From Psychrobacter glacincola (GTDB taxonomy: Bacteria; Pseudomonadota; Gammaproteobacteria; Pseudomonadales; Moraxellaceae), in contig NZ_CAJGZK010000014.1 of assembly GCF_904846215.1 (NCBI RefSeq), positions 18,800 to 82,799 on the forward strand: a DNA stretch of 64,000 nt. The letters are read 5' to 3'. Shown here one piece after another: positions 11,133-20,006 of this stretch (positions are counted from its first letter, which is position 1; each line of letters opens with the position of its first letter). Both the position numbers and the translations under genes were made by a program. The notes under the pieces are model-generated. The model was not told the DNA's origin. It was given only the letters and a program-made list of their open reading frames with translations, and did no database searches.

Positions 11133-11172
11133 ATCTAGAAACTAAGTATCTAAAAACTAAGCATCTAGAAAC
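11133..11172. repeat. 15-bp tandem repeat (about 2.7 units) at the 3' end of can
   Basis: The unit ATCTAGAAACTAAGT occurs at 11133-11147, 11148-11162 and partly at 11163-11172, with one or two changes. The repeat spans the last codons and stop of the carbonic anhydrase gene and continues into its 3' untranslated region. Confidence 0.8.
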
Positions 11173-11795
11173 CGCACTTTTCCTGTTTCTAAGTTGTACT
11201 CTGCACCAACGATTAACAGCTGACCACTATTAGTTAAGTCCTCTAAGGCACGCGAGCCATGCTTGAGCTGACTGACCGACATACGCACGTTGGCACGTAT
11301 AGAGCGGTCAACCAGTTCGTCTGCATCCACATCTTGTCCATTGGCGGTCGCAAGTTCGTGCAGGTTATAGACACTTGGACGGATACGGTCGACGATAGAT
11401 TGCAGATTGGGCGAATAGTTTTGTTCAGGATTGATTAATGCTTCAACACAAGCGGTGACAGCGCCGCAGTGCGAATGTCCTAGCACCACGACCAGTTTAG
11501 TATCGAACTTTTCGGCAGCAAATTCGACCGAGCCAATTTGTGAAGGGGCAACCACGTTACCTGCCACTCGTATGACAAACAAATCACCCAGTCCTTGATC
11601 AAATACAATCTCGACTGGCACCCGTGCATCCGAGCAACCCAAAATAATCGCCAAAGGATCTTGATCCTTGACTAATTCTGGACGCTTTTGCATACAGGGG
11701 TCGGTATTGGTCAAGCTGTCTACATAGCGTATATTGCCTTGCTTAAGAAGCTCCAGTGCTTCCTGACCTGTTTTAGGGCGTGTGTCGTTAGGCAT
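11157..11795 (-). CDS. can: Beta-class carbonic anhydrase
   Basis: This enzyme interconverts CO2 and bicarbonate in the cytosol. Zinc ligands and the catalytic dyad are visible: CSDARVP (Cys54, Asp56, Arg58) and GHSHCGAV (His107, Cys110). The 212-residue length is typical. ATG 11795 has AAGGA upstream on the minus strand. The extreme C-terminus (LDA, stop) is encoded inside a 15-bp tandem repeat, so the final residues may vary among strains. It is divergent from metR, and the long intervening region carries repeat copy 4. Confidence 0.94.
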   Translation of the reverse strand: MPNDTRPKTGQEALELLKQGNIRYVDSLTNTDPCMQKRPELVKDQDPLAIILGCSDARVPVEIVFDQGLGDLFVIRVAGNVVAPSQIGSVEFAAEKFDTKLVVVLGHSHCGAVTACVEALINPEQNYSPNLQSIVDRIRPSVYNLHELATANGQDVDADELVDRSIRANVRMSVSQLKHGSRALEDLTNSGQLLIVGAEYNLETGKVRFLDA

Positions 11796-12061
11796 AATAA
11801 ATCCTTGATCATTTAACTGGTTAACATAGTAAATGCTCTATGACCATCCTGTCATAGAGTCTAATTCTTCGCTATCGTTTGGCGCTTTAAGCAAACCTCT
11901 CTTAAATCCTGACATCTGCAAATCACGTTGTCTTTATCATACGTAAACCAATTGTATAGGAATAAAGTCAAAAAAATGGTAAAAATTATTTAATTTAAGG
12001 CCCGATACTTGGCCTATTTAACAAAGCGTAAACTTATCTTTAACCGCCCTTCCAAGATAAC
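11796..12061. other. Upstream region of can
   Basis: This AT-rich region before repeat copy 4 should hold the minus-strand promoter of can. I could not single out a clear promoter or operator, and no coding frame is credible. Confidence 0.35.
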
Positions 12062-12208
12062 TATAGTCCGTTCAAAATAAAAGCGATACGATTGCGATAA
12101 CGTGCTATTGGCTATAATTTTTCTTGCTTGCTGCTGGCATGCGTGACAGAGGCTGCAAAAAATTTATAGCCAATAGCACTGTATCGTTTTTAAAATGAAT
12201 CGACTATA
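12062..12208 (+). mobile_element. Correia-like palindromic element, copy 4 (arm type C)
   Basis: This 147-bp element runs from TATAGTCCGTTCAAAA to AAAATGAATCGACTATA. The inner arms GTGCTATTGGCTATAA and TTATAGCCAATAGCAC are perfectly complementary over 16 bp. The core differs slightly (CTGCTGGCATGCGTGACAG in place of CTGTGCCTACGCAGACAG). It lies between the divergent can and metR genes. Confidence 0.88.
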
Positions 12209-12286
12209 TAGGGCTCAACCAATAACGAACTTGCGCTGACTTATAGCGAAGGCTTGTTGTAATAGCTTGCTATCATAATCGGTACA

Positions 12287-12316
12287 CTGACGGCACTGGC
12301 TTTAAACTGTTATAAT
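12287..12316 (+). promoter_or_regulatory. Candidate promoter of metR
   Basis: An extended -10, TGTTATAAT (12308-12316), has a weak -35 (CTGACG, 18-base spacer). It lies 172 bases upstream of metR. I saw no clear MetR box (TGAA-N5-TTCA) nearby. Confidence 0.45.
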
Positions 12317-12487
12317 TTTCGCGGTAAAGGTTTATTAAATGGGCTACTATTTGTGCTGATGATGTCGCCTGAGATTGTCTTAGCGCTATCGCTCTAACAA
12401 GAATTGCATATCAATAGAACTCGTGTGATTCTTATCTTATATCTGCTATACACTTTTTATTTTTAACTTCGGTGGTTAGATTATTTT

Positions 12488-13378
12488 ATGTTAGAGCTTC
12501 GTCATCTTAATACCTTAACTGCGCTACGAGCGCACGGCTCATTGGCCGCTGCTGCCGATGAGCTCCATGTGACTGCTTCTGCCGTCTCGCATCAGTTAAA
12601 AGAATTAGAGAATTATTACGACATCAGTTTGGTCAATCGTCGCACGCGTCCGCTGACCTTTACGCCCGCTGGCAAAATGGTATTGGCGCTTGCTGATAGC
12701 ATCATGCCACAAGTTGCTCGCACCAAAGCCAACTTAAAGCGCCTCGCTCACGGTCAGGCAGGCAGACTGCGTTTGGCGTCTGAATGTCATAGTTGCTTCG
12801 ATTGGTTGATGCCGATTCTCAATCATTATCGCCGCGAGTGGTCAGATGTTGAGCTGGATTTTGCCACGGGTTTTGAGCCTGAACCGCATCATTTATTGAT
12901 AGAAGGGGATATCGACCTACTCATTACCACCAGCAATTTGCCGATAGAAGGTATTAGCTATCAGCCCTTATTTGAGTATGAGAGTCGTTTGGTACTGTCG
13001 CCCACTCACGATTTGGCAGAGCAGCATTTTGTGCGTCCTGAGGACTTGGTTGAGCAAACCTTGATTGCTTACCCAGTAGAAGCTAAACGTCTCGATATCA
13101 TTGCCAATTTTATGGCGCCAGAGCAGGTCAGCTTCAAAAGCATCCGTACTACTGAACTAACGGCTATGCTCATACAGTTAGTAGCGAGCGAACGCGGTGT
13201 AGCAGCACTCCCCGACTGGGTAGTTGCCGAATATGAGAAAAAAGGCTGGGTAGTATCGCGCCCATTAGGGGATGGTGTCTACTGTCAACTCTATGCTGCA
13301 ACGCGTACATTGAGTCAAGATACCGCTTATATGCAGGGGTTTGCCAGCTTATTAGAAGGGATTGTAAAACCTGTATAG
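12488..13378 (+). CDS. metR: LysR-type regulator of methionine synthesis, MetR
   Basis: MetR is a LysR-family activator of methionine genes that senses homocysteine. The N-terminal winged helix is clear (SLAAAADELHVTASAVSHQL, about residues 18-37). The effector domain resembles E. coli MetR closely: ECHSCFDWLMP, the DLLITT segment, LIAYPVEAKRLD and GVAALPDWVV. The 296-residue length fits. No metE or metH lies beside it, so its target genes are elsewhere. It is divergent from can across about 690 bases that include a repeat element. Confidence 0.88.
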   Translation: MLELRHLNTLTALRAHGSLAAAADELHVTASAVSHQLKELENYYDISLVNRRTRPLTFTPAGKMVLALADSIMPQVARTKANLKRLAHGQAGRLRLASECHSCFDWLMPILNHYRREWSDVELDFATGFEPEPHHLLIEGDIDLLITTSNLPIEGISYQPLFEYESRLVLSPTHDLAEQHFVRPEDLVEQTLIAYPVEAKRLDIIANFMAPEQVSFKSIRTTELTAMLIQLVASERGVAALPDWVVAEYEKKGWVVSRPLGDGVYCQLYAATRTLSQDTAYMQGFASLLEGIVKPV

Positions 13379-13392
13379 AGGTAATTTTTACT

Positions 13393-13433
13393 AAAAAAAA
13401 GAGCCGTACTAAAAGTTAATACGGCTCTTTTTT
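13393..13433. terminator. Bidirectional terminator between metR and crcB
   Basis: A perfect stem AAGAGCCGTA/TACGGCTCTT, extended by A/T tracts, surrounds an 11-base loop between convergent genes. Confidence 0.92.
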
Positions 13434-13451
13434 ATCAATGCATTTTGGTTA

Positions 13452-13823
13452 TTACAAAATCAGCTTAAAGAAATAAAACCCAAGCGCAGTTGCTACTAGC
13501 GTCAATCCCACATGCAAACCCACCAACCCTAAAGCTGCCAGTAGCCGCCCATGATGGATAAAGGTAAATACTTCAGCGCTAAAGGTACTAAAAGTCGTCA
13601 AACCACCCAAAAAACCCGTAATGACAAACAGTCGGACATTATCAGACAGACCACTGCCGATCCGCTCAAACCATACCAGTGCCAGTCCTATCAACAATCC
13701 ACCCAATACATTGGCGCCAAGTGTCCCAAGAGGTATCCAGTGGTGCAGCGGATTGAAACGCGCCATCCAACCTCGCAAGCACGCGCCAAAGGCAGCCCCC
13801 AATCCAATAGCCAGCCACTGCAT
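13452..13823 (-). CDS. crcB: Fluoride ion channel CrcB (Fluc)
   Basis: CrcB exports fluoride as a dual-topology membrane dimer. The 123-residue protein has four predicted membrane helices and the signatures [10 protein letters not shown] and [13 protein letters not shown], with the conserved Asn and TTFSTF pore residues. It begins 55 bases after tsaD on the same strand and is probably co-transcribed with it. No fluoride riboswitch fits in that short gap. Confidence 0.93.
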   Translation of the reverse strand: MQWLAIGLGAAFGACLRGWMARFNPLHHWIPLGTLGANVLGGLLIGLALVWFERIGSGLSDNVRLFVITGFLGGLTTFSTFSAEVFTFIHHGRLLAALGLVGLHVGLTLVATALGFYFFKLIL

Positions 13824-13878
13824 AAATCATCCTTAATCAAGTAGAGGTTAACAGAGATACTCTCTCATAAAATAGTGC

Positions 13879-14937
13879 TTAAACTGCAGGCAGATCAGTC
13901 ATTGGCCAACGCGGTACACAGGTGACAGCCAAATCATCGGACTGCCCTGCTTGCAAACGCTCATAACCGGCATAAGCAATCATTGCACCATTATCAGTAC
14001 ATAAAGCAGGCGGTGCATAATATACAGTCGCATTGATTTTAGCCAGTTGACGTTCGAGAGTGTCACGTAGATGGCTATTGGCACTGACACCGCCTGCTAT
14101 TACCAAGCGGCTCATATTGACTTGCTTAAGCGCTTTGACACATTTTTTCACCAAGGTATCAACCACAGCATGCTGAAAACTGGCGGCAATATCAGCACGG
14201 ACTTGCGGGTCGCTATCAGAACTATTTCCTGAACCGCCTGAGCCATCGGTATCTTTGATGAGGTTATGTACTGCTGTTTTCATACCGCTAAAAGAAAAGT
14301 CCAAACCGCGATGTAACATTGGTCTAGGCAGACTATAAGCATTCGGATTGCCATTTTCCGCTAATTTAGCGATATTTGGACCACCAGGGTATGGCAGACC
14401 GAGCATTTTTGCCGCTTTATCAAAGCACTCACCTGCCGCATCATCGATGGACTCGCCGAGGATGTCATATTGACCAATACCGTGTGCGGCAATCAACAAC
14501 GTATGTCCACCAGAAACCAGTAACGATACAAACGGAAACGCCGGTGGATTGGGACCCATCAGTGGTGCCAATAAATGCCCTTCCATATGATGAACACCAA
14601 TCGCTGGAATATCTAACCCATAAGCCAAGCTACGACCAAATAAGGCTCCCGTCATCAGCGCGCCAATAAGCCCCGGACCCTTGGTATAGGCGATCGCATC
14701 AATCTCGTTTTTGCTGATATTACATTGCGCTAATAGCTCATCAAACAGCGGCACCAGCTTACGAATATGATCACGACTGGCAAGCTCAGGCACCACACCA
14801 CCATAAAGGGCATGCAGCTCTATTTGTGAATACAGCACTTGCCCAAGCAGACCTTTGTTCTCGCTATTTATCTGTTCGCTATCGAAAATCGCCAGACCAG
14901 TCTCATCACAAGAGGTTTCTAAACCCAATACTTTCAT
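13879..14937 (-). CDS. tsaD: tRNA N6-threonylcarbamoyladenosine transferase TsaD
   Basis: TsaD transfers the threonylcarbamoyl group to A37 of ANN-decoding tRNAs with TsaB and TsaE. It is an ASKHA-fold protein: [12 protein letters not shown] at the N-terminus, metal-binding HHMEGH at residues 116-121, the SGGHT nucleotide loop, and the C-terminal [11 protein letters not shown] Gly/Ser-rich insert ([11 protein letters not shown]) near residue 240 is not in E. coli TsaD. At 352 residues it is slightly long. The location near rpsU recalls the tsaD-rpsU neighbourhood of enterics, but here two lipoprotein genes lie between. Confidence 0.95.
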   Translation of the reverse strand: MKVLGLETSCDETGLAIFDSEQINSENKGLLGQVLYSQIELHALYGGVVPELASRDHIRKLVPLFDELLAQCNISKNEIDAIAYTKGPGLIGALMTGALFGRSLAYGLDIPAIGVHHMEGHLLAPLMGPNPPAFPFVSLLVSGGHTLLIAAHGIGQYDILGESIDDAAGECFDKAAKMLGLPYPGGPNIAKLAENGNPNAYSLPRPMLHRGLDFSFSGMKTAVHNLIKDTDGSGGSGNSSDSDPQVRADIAASFQHAVVDTLVKKCVKALKQVNMSRLVIAGGVSANSHLRDTLERQLAKINATVYYAPPALCTDNGAMIAYAGYERLQAGQSDDLAVTCVPRWPMTDLPAV

Positions 14938-15011
14938 CTATCTGCCTTTATTTTTTACGGTACATGACTTCTTAGTTAGCTTAACGCTCAAAAGGTCGCT
15001 CTGTGTCATTG

Positions 15012-15049
15012 AAACAAAAGACCGCCACTGTAAGCTTACAATGGCGGTC
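15012..15049 (-). terminator. Terminator after cytochrome c5-like gene
   Basis: Stem GACCGCCA/TGGCGGTC encloses a self-complementary TGTAAGCTTACA. On the minus strand it is followed by TTTTGTTT, so it ends the cytochrome transcript before tsaD. Confidence 0.85.
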
Positions 15050-15076
15050 AGTTCAACAAATTTCAATCAATAACAT

Positions 15077-15550
15077 TTAGCTAGCCGCAGCAACCATGTA
15101 ATCAACAGCAGCATGAACTTGCGCTTCACTGACCTCTGTACTGGCTTGCGCTGGCATTTTATTAAAGCCTTTGGCAGAGTGCATGTGTAGCGTATCGATA
15201 CCTTTGGCAATTCGCGGTGCCCACGCTTCTTTGTCGCCAAATACTGGCGCGGCTAACAATCCTTTTTCATGACAAACCTTACACTGTTTTTCATACAGTG
15301 TAGCGCCCGCATCAGCAGCCTCTACTACTGGCTCTTCAGTAGATTCTGCCTCAACGATAGGCTCGGCTTCAGCAGGCGCTTCAGGCTCTACAACGACAGC
15401 TTCAGTCTCATTAACCGCTGCAGGCTCGTCAGCAGCCGTATTGTCACCGCCGCTACATGCGCTAAGTGTCAATAACGCACTAAGACTCAATCCTGACAAT
15501 ACCAACTTAACAACCAATTTTTTCTTCATTGCAGATCGTTTCACAGTCAT
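15077..15550 (-). CDS. Cytochrome c5-like lipoprotein
   Basis: This is a class I c-type cytochrome of 157 residues with lipobox LSAC (Cys32), an acidic Ala/Glu/Pro-rich linker (about residues 36-80), then a compact heme domain. CKVCH at 90-94 binds heme and Met132 in NKMPAQ is the likely sixth ligand. The domain resembles cytochrome c5 (cycB type). It is a probable lipid-anchored periplasmic electron carrier on a flexible tether. ATG 15550 is preceded by GAGGAAAT on the minus strand; the internal ATG at 15529 has no ribosome binding site. It follows another lipoprotein gene by 66 bases, probably in one transcript. Confidence 0.88.
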   Translation of the reverse strand: MTVKRSAMKKKLVVKLVLSGLSLSALLTLSACSGGDNTAADEPAAVNETEAVVVEPEAPAEAEPIVEAESTEEPVVEAADAGATLYEKQCKVCHEKGLLAAPVFGDKEAWAPRIAKGIDTLHMHSAKGFNKMPAQASTEVSEAQVHAAVDYMVAAAS

Positions 15551-15616
15551 GGCTATTTCCTCGTCTATAGATGGTTAATGACATCACTTATTATTGATGG
15601 CTACCTTTAAACACAA

Positions 15617-16021
15617 TTAATTTGTGGCTGGTTCAGCGTCAGTAGCAGCCGTATCCATCGCTGGCATTGCAGCCGCATCTGTCGCTGGCATTGCGGCAGT
15701 AGCAGTATCAGCGCTTGCAGTCGCATCGGCTTCTGTTCCCTCTCCGGCAACGGCACCTTCCTCAGTGCTCATCGTAGCGTCTGCTGCCGTGTCAACTGCT
15801 GGCATTGGTGCTGTTTCTGGGAAATCGATCTTTTCTGCTTCAGGTGCGTTCTTGCGAGCAAGCACTGCTGCCTCATCGACACGATCAACAGCCAAGACGA
15901 CGTGACCGGACTCTTCGCCTTCTTTTTCACTACTACAAGCACTCAGACTGACACCCATAGTAAGCGCCAATGTCGACCATAATGCCATACTTACTACTGA
16001 TTTTTTTATTCCAGTTTTCAT
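15617..16021 (-). CDS. Ala-rich low-complexity lipoprotein, function unknown
   Basis: The protein has 134 residues: a signal peptide with lipobox LSAC (Cys29), a short conserved-looking part (HVVLAVDRVDEAAVLARKN), and a C-terminal half made almost only of Ala, Asp, Thr, Met, Pro and Glu with imperfect repeats of the type TDAAAMPAMDTA. I recognise no domain. ATG 16021 is chosen over TTG 16024 because GAGGG lies six bases upstream of the ATG. It is the first gene of a probable two-gene unit with the cytochrome c5-like lipoprotein, which also carries a low-complexity tether, suggesting a shared envelope role. Confidence 0.8.
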   Translation of the reverse strand: MKTGIKKSVVSMALWSTLALTMGVSLSACSSEKEGEESGHVVLAVDRVDEAAVLARKNAPEAEKIDFPETAPMPAVDTAADATMSTEEGAVAGEGTEADATASADTATAAMPATDAAAMPAMDTAATDAEPATN

Positions 16022-16158
16022 CAAAAACCCTCAATATAATTGCTATAAAAGCGTTGTCGCGCCTGATTATTTTATTTAATAACAGACTGCACTTATCATA
16101 ACATAGACTGCATATCAGCCGTTATTACCAAACTATGGCTTTATCCAACATTCAATGA

Positions 16159-16192
16159 CTATCTATTTAAAAACACTATCTATTTAAAAAGA
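16159..16192. repeat. 17-bp tandem duplication upstream of rpsU
   Basis: CTATCTATTTAAAAACA (16159-16175) is repeated as CTATCTATTTAAAAAGA (16176-16192). It lies in the intergenic region between the lipoprotein gene and rpsU, about 100 bases upstream of the rpsU promoter. Confidence 0.75.
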
Positions 16193-16294
16193 CTGTCCAT
16201 AAATAATAACACTTATATCAGGTTAAATCAGTCATTAAACTGACTATAAGCCGTTAAAGCGAGCCCTTTATGTAAAATAGGTACGCTAAAGCCT

Positions 16295-16323
16295 TTGACT
16301 TTACTGATATTTTTTATTAAAAT
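16295..16323 (+). promoter_or_regulatory. Strong sigma-70 promoter of rpsU
   Basis: TTGACT (16295-16300) and TAAAAT (16318-16323) are separated by exactly 17 bases, each differing from consensus at one position. A transcription start near 16330 would give a leader of about 125 bases before rpsU. Confidence 0.75.
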
Positions 16324-16454
16324 AAGCACCCTTGTGCTATTGCGCAAGACTATCCTAGTTTGAGCTGATGCCAGTAATCTTGAGATATTACGGCTAAATA
16401 CTAACATACAGCCAAACTAATGCCTTTATATCTCATCCTAATCAAGGAGTCTTC

Positions 16455-16670
16455 ATGCCTGCAGTTAAGGTTAAAGAAAACGAACCAGTTGATATCGCTA
16501 TCCGTCGTTTTAAACGTGCTTGTGAAAAAGCTGGCGTATTGTCAGATGTACGTAAGCGTGAATTTTATGAAAAACCAACGCAAGTACGCAAGCGCAAAGC
16601 AGCAGCTGCCGTAAAGCGTTATAAAAAGAAATTACAACGCGAAACTATTCGTACCACTCGTATGTACTAA
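16455..16670 (+). CDS. rpsU: 30S ribosomal protein bS21
   Basis: bS21 is a small basic protein of the 30S platform near the anti-Shine-Dalgarno sequence. The 71-residue sequence matches the family throughout ([39 protein letters not shown] at the end). AAGGAG at 16445-16450 gives a strong ribosome binding site. In enterics rpsU is followed by dnaG and rpoD; here it has its own terminator and is followed by yqeY. Confidence 0.97.
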   Translation: MPAVKVKENEPVDIAIRRFKRACEKAGVLSDVRKREFYEKPTQVRKRKAAAAVKRYKKKLQRETIRTTRMY

Positions 16671-16706
16671 TCGATCATTCGATTAGCTAAGTACCAGCGC
16701 TACACG

Positions 16707-16744
16707 AACGCCACTGTTATCCAATGATATCAGTGGCGTTTTTT
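16707..16744 (+). terminator. Intrinsic terminator after rpsU
   Basis: A perfect 10-bp stem AACGCCACTG/CAGTGGCGTT is followed by T4 and an AT-rich run. Confidence 0.9.
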
Positions 16745-16863
16745 ATGCTACAATTTTTATTATTATTGCTACTCCCTAATTCAAGGCTTTCTATTATAAA
16801 GCTTGTGATGATTAGCAGATTTTTACATAACCTTTTTATCTATACTCATAAGGAATAATAACA

Positions 16864-17313
16864 ATGAGCCAAATCAAACAAACATTGACTGATACTATCA
16901 TCGTCTCTATGAAAGCACGGGAGATTGAACGGGTTAAAGTATTGCGTAACGTACAAGCGGTTATCAAACAAATTGAGATTGACCGTCAGACAGAGCTTGA
17001 TGATGCTGAAGTGTTGGAGATATTACAAAAACAGCTCAAACAGCGTCATGAGTCATTGACTATTTTTACCGAAAATGGTCGTGATGATTTGGCGACCAAA
17101 GAGCAGTTTGAGATTGATATTATCAATGAATATATGCCAAAACAGATGGATGATGCTGAGATTACCGCTTTGGTTAACGCAGAAATTGCCGAACAAGGTG
17201 CGACGTCAATGCGTGATATGGGTAGCGTGATGGGTATACTGAAAACGAAAACCGCGGGTCGTGCTGACCCTGCGCTAATCTCAAAGCTCGTTAAAGACGT
17301 GCTACAAGGTTAA
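16864..17313 (+). CDS. yqeY: GatB/YqeY domain protein
   Basis: This 149-residue protein has the YqeY fold, related to the tRNA-binding tail domain of GatB. Conserved parts include LRNVQAVIKQIEID, a QFEIDIINEYMP segment and GSVMGILKTKTAGRADPALI at the C-terminus. Its cellular role is not settled; it commonly sits between rpsU and dnaG. AAGGAA lies eleven bases before ATG 16864. It converges on the BepA-like gene through a shared terminator. Confidence 0.92.
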   Translation: MSQIKQTLTDTIIVSMKAREIERVKVLRNVQAVIKQIEIDRQTELDDAEVLEILQKQLKQRHESLTIFTENGRDDLATKEQFEIDIINEYMPKQMDDAEITALVNAEIAEQGATSMRDMGSVMGILKTKTAGRADPALISKLVKDVLQG

Positions 17314-17381
17314 TCGCGACAGCATGTTTATAAAATGAGCGCTATTTTTTATATCGCGTTTTATAGCAGTCAGTTATCAAA

Positions 17382-17417
17382 TAACCGCCTAAGGCTTAAA
17401 GTCTTTGGCGGTTTTTA
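17382..17417. terminator. Bidirectional terminator between yqeY and the bepA-like gene
   Basis: Stem AACCGCC/GGCGGTT, extended by imperfect pairing and followed by T5, overlaps the last codons of the minus-strand protease gene. Confidence 0.8.
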
Positions 17418-19050
17418 CCGCTTTAATTTCGGCATTAATATTGGCAAGCAGTGGACGAGCGCTATTGGCTTGATTGGTGTTTTGCAAATTTTCTGTCAAT
17501 TTTTTGGCTTGCGTTAAAGAAGTCAACGCACGCTCGTAACTTCCACTCCATAGTTGGTCATGACTGCGATAACGCAGCGCATTAATAGTAGCGATACTTT
17601 TCAGCGCTGCAGAATCGGTGGTCTTTGCCAGTTTTTCATTGGCCAATTGCAAACTTTGCCACGCATAACGGTCGCTTGGCTGCTGCTCAGTTAATGGCTT
17701 GAGTAAGGCTTGCGCTTGGGTTGGCTGATTGCTATTGGTCAAGGCTTCCGCTAAATATAGACGTAAATCACGGCGCTCAGGATAGAGCTGCTGCTGACTC
17801 GCCAACACTTCAGCAGCTTGTTGCCATTTATTTTGTTCCGTCAAAATCTGGCTTTGGGTAATGGACAATAAAGGCTCGAGTACTTGGCGCTTTGCTATTG
17901 GTAATGCAGACAGCTCAACAAATACATTGTCTGCTTCTTTAAAGCGCTGCTGCTCCCCATACCAATACATCAGGGCAAGCTTTGCGCCGACGCTGTTGTT
18001 TGCCGCCGCCGTTAATGTGGTCTCAGAAGCATGCTTTCCGGTACTTTGTACGCGCCAATACAGCAAATCAAACAAGGCTTGATGGCGCTGCTGTTGATTT
18101 AACGGCAGTGTATTATAACGCTGCGCACGGCTTTGAGATTCACTCAAGCGCTCATTACTCAGTGGATGAGAGCGGATAAAGCTGGGCAAAAACTGATTGG
18201 CCGTTTGGTTCATCTGACTTTTTTGATTCATAGTCGCAAAGAATCGCGGCATCGCGCGTGGGTCATAACCAGCTTGGTTCATGATTTGCATGCCAACCCG
18301 ATCAGCATCACGCTCATTATTACGACTAAACGCCATGCTACTATTCATCGTAGCGGTTTGGCTACCCATCATGACTGCTGCTGCCGCATCACCATCGACG
18401 GTAGAGGCTGCGATCGCGGCCAGCATGCCACCTATTTGTATCAGCAAGGCTTTCTTGCGCTCATCAGCGCCACTTTCATAATGACGTTGACTAATATGTG
18501 CAACCTCATGAGCCACAACGCTTGCCAGCTCATCCATACTGTTTGCTGCCAATATAGTTCCAGTATTAAGACCAAACACGCCGCCTGGTGCCGCAAAAGC
18601 ATTGATACTTGGGTTATCAATAATGACCAAACCGAGCGGTGCTTGCTGACGCGCTTGGGCATTGAGCCGCCACGTCAGCTCTTTGACCGTTTCTTGAATC
18701 CAAGGATCATGCTCTATCTTTACGCGACCATTGATGTTTCTTAATGACCATTCACCAAGCAATTTATTTTGATATTGCTCATCAAAGCTCAACCCTTGTC
18801 CGCGTAAACTGGGCAAACTTAGCTCTTCTGTGTTAGTGGTTTGCCATGAATCATAGCTCAAGGGCACAGCTTGGCTCTTGCTATAGGCAGCGCTTGTACA
18901 GGCTAATAGTATCGTTGACAGCGCTAATTTTAGCGCAAGTGTTGACGACAGATGGCGATTGACCCGTTTAGAGAATGACCCTGCCTGTATGCCTGCATAG
19001 TGAGCAATAGCACATTTATCCTGTGCATTTATCAGCGGCTTATCAAGCAT
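17389..19050 (-). CDS. M48 metalloprotease with TPR domain, BepA-like
   Basis: This periplasmic zinc protease resembles BepA (YfgC), which degrades stalled outer-membrane proteins and assists LptD assembly. The catalytic motif HEVAHISQRH (about residues 181-190) and the third ligand region SRNNERDADRVG are intact; the C-terminal half is TPR-like and Gln-rich. A hydrophobic segment ending in CTSAAYSKS is the likely signal peptide, but it starts about 35 residues after ATG 19050, so the start is uncertain: either an unusually long leader or an unrecognised internal start. An in-frame TTG at 19074 would lengthen it further. Confidence 0.85.
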   Translation of the reverse strand: MLDKPLINAQDKCAIAHYAGIQAGSFSKRVNRHLSSTLALKLALSTILLACTSAAYSKSQAVPLSYDSWQTTNTEELSLPSLRGQGLSFDEQYQNKLLGEWSLRNINGRVKIEHDPWIQETVKELTWRLNAQARQQAPLGLVIIDNPSINAFAAPGGVFGLNTGTILAANSMDELASVVAHEVAHISQRHYESGADERKKALLIQIGGMLAAIAASTVDGDAAAAVMMGSQTATMNSSMAFSRNNERDADRVGMQIMNQAGYDPRAMPRFFATMNQKSQMNQTANQFLPSFIRSHPLSNERLSESQSRAQRYNTLPLNQQQRHQALFDLLYWRVQSTGKHASETTLTAAANNSVGAKLALMYWYGEQQRFKEADNVFVELSALPIAKRQVLEPLLSITQSQILTEQNKWQQAAEVLASQQQLYPERRDLRLYLAEALTNSNQPTQAQALLKPLTEQQPSDRYAWQSLQLANEKLAKTTDSAALKSIATINALRYRSHDQLWSGSYERALTSLTQAKKLTENLQNTNQANSARPLLANINAEIKAVKTAKDFKP

Positions 19051-19315
19051 TGATTGTCTTTTAGAATAATCCAAGTGCGTACCTTATATACATAATCATA
19101 ACGTGCTTTGACTATACGAGCTTGTCTATTGAAGGTCAATTATCGTCTGCCTGTCGCTACCAATAACTCCGTAGGGCGTCACTATTGCGCAACATGATTA
19201 TATGAACCTATAGGGTAAGTCTGATATAAAAATATAAAGCTCCATACTACTCAGTTGTTCTGATTGATCAAACGCGGTGATGACTATATTCAACTGCAAT
19301 TGAATGCAGACAATT

Positions 19316-19324
19316 TGCTATAAT
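19316..19324 (+). promoter_or_regulatory. Extended -10 promoter upstream of the TusA-like gene
   Basis: TGCTATAAT is a perfect extended -10, 136 bases upstream of the chosen start. No good -35 accompanies it, as expected for this promoter class. Confidence 0.5.
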
Positions 19325-19459
19325 AATTGCTGATAAAACCGTCGGCGTCGCAACATAATCGCTGTGTCATATTCAGATAGTACTATCCATAAATATTGTA
19401 ATTCTAAGCATTAGACTGAAACGCTAGGTTTAATGATAAGCACGTTAAAGGTTTATTTT

Positions 19460-19927
19460 ATGTCTGCTGATAGCCCATCCATCATGATACGAGCGTCTTA
19501 TCCGATATGTCTGGCAAAGACTTTGTCTGAGAGCGAGCAGCACTCACTAAGGCAACTCCTAGACTTATTACCGGCAGATAACATCAACTTAAAAGATGAA
19601 ATGGATTTGAGTAAACCGGCACTCATTATCAAAAACATGGTCGATGGCCGTGGACTTGCCTGCCCGATGCCACTGTTAAAAACCAAAGTGGCTTTACGCA
19701 GTGTCGTCGCTGGTGAGTCATTATATGTGGTGGCAACGGACCCAAATTCTCAAGCTGACATCATGGCTTTTTGTCAGCAAAGCATACAAACAGATGCCGC
19801 AAGCTCACTATCGCTTATCATAAATCAAGCCAGCGTATCAGACAAAAAAGCGGCAAGCCACCAGCAATCTAAACATTCTGTTGATACAATATATCACTTC
19901 ATCATTACCAAAACTGATAGCAACTAA
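19460..19927 (+). CDS. TusA/SirA-family sulfur carrier protein with extensions
   Basis: The central part (about residues 60-125) is a TusA-like domain with DGRGLACPMPLLKTKVAL; Cys68 of the CPxP motif is the expected persulfide-carrying residue. Such proteins relay sulfur for tRNA 2-thiouridine or other pathways. At 155 residues it is roughly twice the length of E. coli TusA, with an N-terminal extension of about 58 residues that I do not recognise and a hydrophilic tail. ATG 19460 has AAAGG eight bases upstream; ATG 19433 is an alternative. It lies immediately before rpoH on the same strand. Confidence 0.82.
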   Translation: MSADSPSIMIRASYPICLAKTLSESEQHSLRQLLDLLPADNINLKDEMDLSKPALIIKNMVDGRGLACPMPLLKTKVALRSVVAGESLYVVATDPNSQADIMAFCQQSIQTDAASSLSLIINQASVSDKKAASHQQSKHSVDTIYHFIITKTDSN

Positions 19928-20006
19928 GCGTCGCTATCCTTTACAATTACAACTATAAAGATTTTTATCTGACTGTTTGCTTATCTATTTAACCAAGGTC
20001 AAGAAT

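Noticed and set aside
10952..11233. 93-codon plus-strand stretch upstream of gloA
   Set aside because: It runs through repeat copy 3 and the antisense 3' end of can; not a gene.
13824..13878. Possible fluoride riboswitch before crcB
   Set aside because: Only 55 bases separate crcB from tsaD; too short and without the pseudoknot pattern.
19099..19115. Isolated TTTGACTATA resembling an element end upstream of the bepA-like gene
   Set aside because: Only about ten bases match and no other part of an element is near; probably chance.
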